The notes beneath the pieces are model-generated. The model did not search any database and was not told the origin of the DNA. It saw only the letters and a program-made list of their open reading frames with translations. Shown piece by piece: positions 7,801 to 11,781 of a stretch of DNA of 11,781 bases (position 1 is the first letter of the stretch; the number at the start of each line of letters is the position of its first letter). Origin of the DNA: Verrucomicrobiota bacterium (GTDB lineage Bacteria > Verrucomicrobiota > Verrucomicrobiia > Limisphaerales > UBA9464); assembly GCA_025354845.1 (NCBI GenBank), contig JANXMD010000344.1, positions 1-11,781 on the forward strand, read 5' to 3'. The position numbers were made by a program, and so were the translations under genes.

Positions 7801-10447
7801 GGTTGGTTTGGACGAGGCTGCGCGCGTCTTGGGCTTTCCGTTGTTCGACGACAATGACGGGCCTGGCGATCCGCCGATGGAGCCTGGTGACTTCATCACC
7901 GACAACCTCGGTTTTAACAATGTCCCCCGCTTCCCCGTGGGGGCAGCGTTTCGCGACTTGATCGCACTTAGCGGGGCGCTTGCGGGCGACCATACCGTTC
8001 GGCTCGAAAGCGATTCGCTTAGCGGGGTTATCAGCGGAACGCTCATCGTGGAAGGTTCGAACGGATCACTCAACCTGACGGTGGACGGCACCGTGATCAT
8101 CCGCGGGGACAACCACACGCTCAACCGGCCGAAGGTCCGCGGCACGCTCATCCTCGAAGGGGACAACAACGTCGTCACCACCGGGGAGTTCAGCGACGGC
8201 ACCGGTCCGGGCTTGATCGTGCGCGGGAACGGCAACCGGGTGACCGGTGCCAATTTCTCCAACCGGGCCGGCGACGGCCTGCGCGTTGAGGGCGGGAAGT
8301 TCAACCAAATCGAAGTGAACCTCAGCGCTGGCAACCTGGGTCACGGCATTGTGGTCACCGGTGGTGCGGAGGAGAACGACATCAAGTTCTACACCGGCAG
8401 GCTGGTTGCCGGTGGCTTCATCCAGCCTGGCAGCGGCAACTCGGGCCACGGCCTCTTGTTGCTGGGCAGCGCCCGGAACAACCGCTTCAGCCACTACAAC
8501 GGAGGGAGCTCCGGCAATCTCGGTGACGGCATCCGCCTCGACGGGCCGGGCGTGACGGGCAACTCCTTTTTCGGCCACCTCTGCAGCGTCAATGCGGGTA
8601 ACGGGATCACCATCACCAACGGCGCGCTGAACAACTCCTTCGGAACCCGCGTCGCCACCGGGCGCAGCTTCTCGAACGCGCTCAGCGGGTTCGCCATCTA
8701 CGGCTCCGCCGGCACCGAGCTCTCCTCCATCAACACGGCCAACGGCCAATACGGGCTGCTCGTCTCCGGCGTGGACGACCGGGTCGGCGGTCGTCCGATG
8801 CTGGTGGCTTCGGGCTTGTTTGACGTCGACGGCACCAACGGCCGCGCGGGCCTACGTCTCGAAGAAGGCACAAAAGGCGTACGCGTCGACACCTCCATCG
8901 GCGACCTGCGGCGGAACCGGGTCGGCGTCGAAGTCGTCGGGGAGGAGACGCGTTTCAACTCGGTCAACGTCACCGTCCGCGACAGCGTGCGGCAGGGCGT
9001 CGTGGTGGTGGACGCGGCCAACAATGACCTCACCTTCAAGGTCAGCGAGGTTGGCGGCAACGGCGTCGAGCTCCGCTCGGCGCACAACAACAGTGTGCGC
9101 CTCTTCGATATCCAGAACTGCGGCGGCGCGGGCCTGGTGGTTTTCGGCGGGGGCGAGAACCATCTCTTCTGCGCGCGCGCCGAACCGTTCACCAGCACGG
9201 TCAGCGGCGCGGAGAACGGAATCGTCGTCGCGGAGGGCGGTGAGCGAAACCTTATCGAGCGGCTGAGTATCGTCTCTTCTGGGGGGGCGGGCCTCGTACT
9301 GCGGGACCCCGGCACCAGCGAGAACCAGGTGATCCGCTGTACAGTCAACGGCTCTGCCACCGATGGCGTCCAGTTGCTCGCCGGCGCGAGCCGGAACCGG
9401 CTCGGCGACGCGGAGGCCGTGAGTTCAAATCCCTACCGACTCGCCATCCAGAATAACGCGCTCGCCGGCGTGCGAGTCAGCGGCGCCGGCACGGACGACA
9501 ACGAGATCCAGTTCTGCAACTTCGCCCGACAGACGAAGCAGGGCACGGCCATCGTCATCGAGAATCAGGCCGCCGGCACCCTCGTGCGGAGCAACCAGTT
9601 CCTGTCGAATCCGAGCGGTGGCAGCGGCTTGATCGACTTCGCCGTCATCGTGCGTGACGGCGCCAAGGGAGCACGCATCACGCAACAGCGGTTCAGCCAG
9701 ATTGGCACGCGTGCTGTGCTGGTGAGCAATGCGACCGAGGTGGTCGTGGGTGGTCCTGCACCCGCGGACCAGAACCTATTCGACACCCAAGCCGTGGGGG
9801 TGGAGTTCACCGGGCCGGGGACCAAAGGCTGCTTGGTCGCCAACAACCGATTCCAGGACCACACGGTCGGGGCCATTCTGCTGAGCAATGGGGCTCAGGA
9901 GAACGACGTCGGTCCCGGCAACAGTTTCGACAATGATGCCGCGGGCGTGACCCTGCTCGCCGCCCACCGCAGCCAGATCACGGGCAACTCCTTCGTCCGC
10001 CAGAAGGTGGCTGCGGTGGATCTCCAGCCCGGAGCGACCGGGATTCAGGTTTACCTCAACACCATCACGGGCAACCCGACGGGCATCCGCGCGAGCGGCG
10101 CCACGACCGTGGGGAACGCGTTTCTCGACAACGTCATCACTGCCAGCACGAGCAAGGGCATTGCGCTGCTTGGAGGAGCGAACGCTGGAATCAAGCCGCC
10201 GGTCCTCGTGGAGTTCGCCGGCGACGTGCTTCGAGGCACCACCGATGCGCCCGATGGCAGCTTGGTGCAGGTGTTCCGCGACCCGAAGAGCGACGGCGAG
10301 CGCAAGGTCGGGGAAGCATTGGTGGTCGGCGGGGAGTTCGAGGTGCTCCTGCCGCTCGACCCGTTGCAGGTCAAGGTCCTCTTCCGTCTCACCGCCACGG
10401 TCACGGATCCGGCCGGCAACACTTCGGAGTTCAGCGGCCCGTTCTAA
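4814..10447 (+). CDS. Giant exported protein: IPT/TIG domains plus right-handed beta-helix
   Basis: An uninterrupted 1877-residue ORF from ATG 4814 to TAA 10447. Residues 1-28 form a signal peptide (MQSLRGPSHWLAFVVSLLAL then SSPWSG). Residues about 40-95 resemble the short beta module often found in verrucomicrobial surface proteins (ending ARFYRAVEV). Residues about 100-185 are an IPT/TIG domain (IAPLSGGPGNEVLLEGQFF, VTIGGVAAVV). Residues about 186-340 are unrecognised. Residues about 345-685 include a helix-rich part (LLPAFLDLVKFTLGELADGL near 600). Three IPT/TIG-like domains follow at about 690-785, 789-886 and 887-970. An acidic link (FDDNDGPGDPP near 1015) precedes residues about 1060-1790, which are PbH1-type beta-helix coils of roughly 22-30 residues with recurrent Asn-ladder motifs (GDNNVV, GNRVTG, NNRFS, GNSFF). 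The end (about 1795-1877) is an Ig-like domain finishing TDPAGNTSEFSGPF. No polysaccharide lyase catalytic pattern is evident, and no CTERM tail or autotransporter barrel is present. The likely role is adhesion or carbohydrate binding at the surface. There is no Shine-Dalgarno before the start. Confidence 0.9.
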   Translation: MQSLRGPSHWLAFVVSLLALSSPWSGRCQTPVLDPPQPQAGGVQLRLRGPANTVHRVDAAAELPFWSPLELLTSAATTKSFLDPVTNSAARFYRAVEVEKELAVLRIAPLSGGPGNEVLLEGQFFIAGQPAENAVTIGGVAAVVTAATSTRLTVLVPVNARSGLVVVRTATDTAAAPATFTVLTRVPVRVDPPGALAAAAYVVVNTFDGARAAGLPVRQGVPLISMAVPTNDARGTLLAVTVDPPEVLVFSAASTAEAMVFLHPLFQTAHPLLAPRALSLIHAAPEVGALGRLMRGHFAAGLNPVDQPDFAAAYSNAVFGVSRSGAMRQLVAEVAQMSIPAPPASGRPRPATTTADVADFPVDADWIEVSRFKAVASNFIDEVIAAAKGKVEGKPLGLRQRLVRRGQSETYPYATTVDWFVRIDEIDVEAAFPGGRSDLTRAWLQPDSREVYPVRATPPDAAADEDPFPRYGAVGAKTFNEITVPVKTLAAYVSGKIQDALIPPADEITFPDRDALYRVTAVGPSFALGPEATTANAAYPFELSRAHVLNLLSATMDSISVLIDVKGVLGYTVNNDLIKKVGLEAAKKVPSFREPPDLLPAFLDLVKFTLGELADGLKDKGLEHAFGEALQQGTKLVAENYQKAAIPALKALDIGGGIGQILLRIRGTAVISPLETTFVMVGNPFQLQFLDITPAIGQSGDEVVVRFRGPRGLARFGTRSSKDSVEFLGPDFFEGEVKSVTGPDADGVQTVRLLLPQGLSASSDGTYEVTVGTGGRVGRGSFRMASTTVVRAVTPASAFAPAASFLGSPYAGEQVRLTGANFNRKDKFFCPTATGEVVATGVVDNRTDGDVSFTLPTGVVSGPIRVVHTLPAGGTQTNQSPVLTILGPPVIKSVAPLLGPVGTTVTLDLLNAGNQAATVGVSIGGKPFQNPTLLGDALVGLVQFGATGGDVVVETPAGRATNHFGVTPGLTSGASIQVGGNSPITLEVAVGMANGTVGLDEAARVLGFPLFDDNDGPGDPPMEPGDFITDNLGFNNVPRFPVGAAFRDLIALSGALAGDHTVRLESDSLSGVISGTLIVEGSNGSLNLTVDGTVIIRGDNHTLNRPKVRGTLILEGDNNVVTTGEFSDGTGPGLIVRGNGNRVTGANFSNRAGDGLRVEGGKFNQIEVNLSAGNLGHGIVVTGGAEENDIKFYTGRLVAGGFIQPGSGNSGHGLLLLGSARNNRFSHYNGGSSGNLGDGIRLDGPGVTGNSFFGHLCSVNAGNGITITNGALNNSFGTRVATGRSFSNALSGFAIYGSAGTELSSINTANGQYGLLVSGVDDRVGGRPMLVASGLFDVDGTNGRAGLRLEEGTKGVRVDTSIGDLRRNRVGVEVVGEETRFNSVNVTVRDSVRQGVVVVDAANNDLTFKVSEVGGNGVELRSAHNNSVRLFDIQNCGGAGLVVFGGGENHLFCARAEPFTSTVSGAENGIVVAEGGERNLIERLSIVSSGGAGLVLRDPGTSENQVIRCTVNGSATDGVQLLAGASRNRLGDAEAVSSNPYRLAIQNNALAGVRVSGAGTDDNEIQFCNFARQTKQGTAIVIENQAAGTLVRSNQFLSNPSGGSGLIDFAVIVRDGAKGARITQQRFSQIGTRAVLVSNATEVVVGGPAPADQNLFDTQAVGVEFTGPGTKGCLVANNRFQDHTVGAILLSNGAQENDVGPGNSFDNDAAGVTLLAAHRSQITGNSFVRQKVAAVDLQPGATGIQVYLNTITGNPTGIRASGATTVGNAFLDNVITASTSKGIALLGGANAGIKPPVLVEFAGDVLRGTTDAPDGSLVQVFRDPKSDGERKVGEALVVGGEFEVLLPLDPLQVKVLFRLTATVTDPAGNTSEFSGPF

Positions 10448-10569
10448 GCCGGAGAACTGCAGAAAACGGCGGCCGTCCGCACTCTTTGGTCACCTGCTGA
10501 ATTCCTGAGTGCGCTTGGGTGTGTCCCGGACGTAGAGGGGGGCAAACTACCGTCTCCCGGGCATGGATG

Positions 10570-10586
10570 GCCGATGTGGCATCGGC
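10570..10586. repeat. Hairpin GCCGATG-TGG-CATCGGC
   Basis: A perfect 7-bp stem with a 3-base loop, six bases before the tandem 14-mer. No T-run follows on either strand, so a terminator role is uncertain. Confidence 0.45.
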
Positions 10587-10591
10587 GAGTT

Positions 10592-10619
10592 GGAACGACA
10601 CCCCAGGAACGACACCCCA
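10592..10619 (+). repeat. 14-bp tandem duplication (GGAACGACACCCCA x2)
   Basis: Two exact adjacent copies at 10592-10605 and 10606-10619. Being exact and adjacent, it looks like a recent slippage event or a simple direct repeat; with two copies nothing more can be said. Confidence 0.7.
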
Positions 10620-10646
10620 ACGCAGACGCTCTGCCGCAATCGAGAA

Positions 10647-10672
10647 ACGGCCGCCCTGGACTGGGCGGCCGT
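10647..10672 (-). terminator. Rho-independent terminator of the VPDTG-CTERM gene
   Basis: ACGGCCGCCC and GGGCGGCCGT form a perfect 10-bp stem around a 6-base loop. On the - strand it lies 28 bases after the stop codon of the gene ending at 10701 and is followed by TTCTCGATT, a weak T-rich tail. Position and strength fit a terminator; the same stem could also stop + strand transcription coming from the giant gene. Confidence 0.65.
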
Positions 10673-10700
10673 CGCGGTCGTTTAGGAATAGGAAAAGAGA

Positions 10701-11441
10701 TCAGGAGCGGCGAGACCGGCGCGTGATTTCGAGAACTGCGAAGCCAAGGACGCCGAGTGTCGCGGTCGACCCGGTATCAGGCACGTCCGTGCCCACCGGG
10801 TCCCCGTTCGCGTCTTCGATTTCACCGGTGAAACCACCGCCGGTGCTGATTCCAAACTCGCCGATCGCAAATCCCATCGGGTCGGTCGCGGTCACTCGGA
10901 TCGAAGTCAGAAAGACGCCCGCGGTCTGCTCATAGAACCCGATGCCGGAGGATCCGTAGAAGCCGTTGATTTGTGTGGTGACGCTCGCACCGGAGGAATC
11001 GGTCGCAGTCATCGAAAACCAGGAGAATTGGTTTGGCTCCTCGTAGAACGTTACCGCGCCGGTCCCGGGATTCAGCCTGAGCAAAATACTCGGGTTGCCA
11101 TTGCTGAAATAGACGTTCCCGGTGTAGCCCTGTCCCCAAGTGGCCCAGCCTGATCCCACTTGGAGTTGTAGCGCACCGGCGATTGAACCCGGGTCATAGG
11201 CGGTCATTGAGTATCCGCCAAGGGTTGGGGGAGGGTTTCCTGTACCGAGGTCGACACCAATGGCACCTGCGAACGCCTGCACACCTGCAATCGTTGCCAA
11301 GGCTGTCATCAGCACCCTTTTGGCCTTCAGGCTACCTCGTTTGTTTGCCGGATTTACTCGAACTGAACTGCACCCGCTTAATGATGATGGCTTCATATGG
11401 TTTGATTGACGAGTCACGTTGTGTTTCCAAACCGATATCAT
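10701..11441 (-). CDS. Exported protein with VPDTG-type CTERM sorting signal
   Basis: A 246-residue ORF ending TGA at 10701. The C-terminus is a PEP-CTERM-like tripartite tail: VPDTGSTA, then the hydrophobic stretch TLGVLGFAVLEI, then TRRSRRS. In established terms this is the VPDSG-CTERM variant, which targets proteins to an exosortase-type transpeptidase for sorting to the envelope or matrix. Residues about 60-215 are Gly/Ser/Thr-rich beta-like sequence (YTGNVYFSNGNPSILLRLNP, ITGF-like repeats) of no recognised function. The start is uncertain. ATG 11441 has AGAAGG four bases upstream but leaves about 40 residues before the hydrophobic signal (KAKRVLMTALATIAGVQAFA). ATG 11396 (residue 16) and ATG 11309 (residue 45) are alternatives, the last preceded by AAAGGG. 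The tail contains a Glu inside the hydrophobic segment, which is slightly unusual. No exosortase gene is in the window; it would have to be elsewhere. The gene is monocistronic with its own terminator. Confidence 0.85.
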   Translation of the reverse strand: MISVWKHNVTRQSNHMKPSSLSGCSSVRVNPANKRGSLKAKRVLMTALATIAGVQAFAGAIGVDLGTGNPPPTLGGYSMTAYDPGSIAGALQLQVGSGWATWGQGYTGNVYFSNGNPSILLRLNPGTGAVTFYEEPNQFSWFSMTATDSSGASVTTQINGFYGSSGIGFYEQTAGVFLTSIRVTATDPMGFAIGEFGISTGGGFTGEIEDANGDPVGTDVPDTGSTATLGVLGFAVLEITRRSRRS

Positions 11442-11781
11442 TTCACCTTCTGATTCCCGGCAACCGGATCCGGGCGCTGGGGAATCGTTTCTGGAAATGA
11501 ATTCATCTCGGTTCGGCTCTCACGACCGTAAATCAGCACCATGAAAGGACCGTGAATCTGGGATGAAGAGTTCTTTAGAAAAGTATGGCCGGATGCGCCG
11601 GTTGGCTCCAGATCGGCGCGCGGATCGACGGCCAACGCCTGCTGCGCGGCACGCGAGAGATGGAATCCACGACGATTGTGTGAGCGCTGAGGACTGCACC
11701 GAAAGGTCTGACTGAACCTCGATCAGGGAATCGGTGCTACTGGGGTGTAGAGCCACCCGTTTCGTGGACCGTCGGGTGCAG
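11442..11781. other. Upstream region without a supported gene
   Basis: These 340 bases precede the VPDTG-CTERM gene and should include its promoter, but I find no clear -35/-10 pair. A 50-codon ORF (11563-11715, +) and two - strand frames (11438-11635 and 11520-11756) lack ribosome binding sites and recognisable sequence. Nothing else is seen. Confidence 0.4.

Larger units (their letters stand above)
10448..10646. other. Intergenic region after the giant gene
   Basis: About 200 non-coding bases. They contain an imperfect stem between CCCGGACGTAG and CTACCGTCTCCCGGG (about 10527-10561), which may end the giant gene's transcript although no T-run follows. They also hold a compact hairpin and a 14-bp tandem duplication, listed separately. 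No gene is supported. Confidence 0.45.

Noticed and set aside
5999..7993. A 664-codon open frame on the - strand inside the giant gene
   Set aside because: It is fully antisense to a clearly domain-bearing + strand ORF; its translation is Arg/Gly/Asp-rich without family resemblance, as expected from the GC-rich opposite frame.
8066..9360. Several overlapping - strand frames (8066-8749, 8698-9360, 8852-9163) over the beta-helix
   Set aside because: They mirror the repetitive GC-rich codons of the beta-helix and have no independent support.
8040..10180. Recurring short GC motifs that could be read as a CRISPR or tandem DNA repeat
   Set aside because: The recurrence is at protein level (beta-helix coils); the DNA units are not identical and there are no constant repeat-spacer lengths.
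4814..10447. Polysaccharide lyase or NosD-type enzyme call for the giant protein
   Set aside because: Beta-helix repeats alone do not indicate catalysis, and no conserved catalytic cluster was visible.
11563..11715. A 50-codon + strand ORF near the window end
   Set aside because: No ribosome binding site and an Arg-rich translation with no recognisable pattern.

Overview
The window comes from a GC-rich bacterium, most likely a member of the Verrucomicrobiota. The main clues are a VPDTG-type (PEP-CTERM-like) C-terminal sorting tail, a very large secreted IPT/TIG plus beta-helix protein, an LamG-like/PD40-propeller secreted protein of a type common in that phylum, and short GC palindromes of the kind scattered through verrucomicrobial and planctomycetal intergenic DNA. 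The taxonomic call is an inference from these features; no rRNA or tRNA gene is present to anchor it.

Layout. Positions 1-629 hold the 3' part of an unrecognised + strand gene. It is followed 48 nt later by a complete 320-residue gene (678-1640) with a good ribosome binding site and two predicted beta-rich domains; the pair is probably one operon. Next comes a secreted two-domain protein (1777-3033) with an N-terminal concanavalin-like domain and a shortened TolB/PD40 propeller. Its stop codon overlaps the ATG of a 31-codon ORF that looks like the N-terminal stub of an IS110-type transposase. Positions 3148-3243 carry three GC hairpins resembling a dispersed intergenic repeat. A convergent - strand gene (3317-4177) encodes a secreted protein built from two copies of an FNPQPxPPG / PPGPCR module.

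Positions 4178-4813 are a long intergenic stretch with a perfect 13-bp inverted repeat, a 12-bp palindrome, a weakly supported GTG-start ORF behind an excellent Shine-Dalgarno sequence, and an operator-like dyad. The dominant gene (4814-10447, 1877 residues) encodes a giant exported protein: signal peptide, IPT/TIG domain, long uncharacterised and partly helical middle, three more IPT/TIG-like domains, about 730 residues of right-handed beta-helix repeats, and a C-terminal Ig-like domain. After it lie a 14-bp tandem duplication, a small hairpin and a strong terminator belonging to the last gene. That gene (10701-11441, - strand) encodes a small exported protein with a VPDTG-CTERM sorting signal. 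The final 340 bases show no convincing gene.

The common theme is export: four of the five complete genes carry visible signal peptides and all look like surface, periplasmic or matrix proteins. None is a recognisable enzyme. No CRISPR array, restriction system, toxin-antitoxin pair, phage gene set or intact mobile element was seen. The most unusual items are the duplicated FNPQPxPPG protein and the architecture of the giant beta-helix protein.
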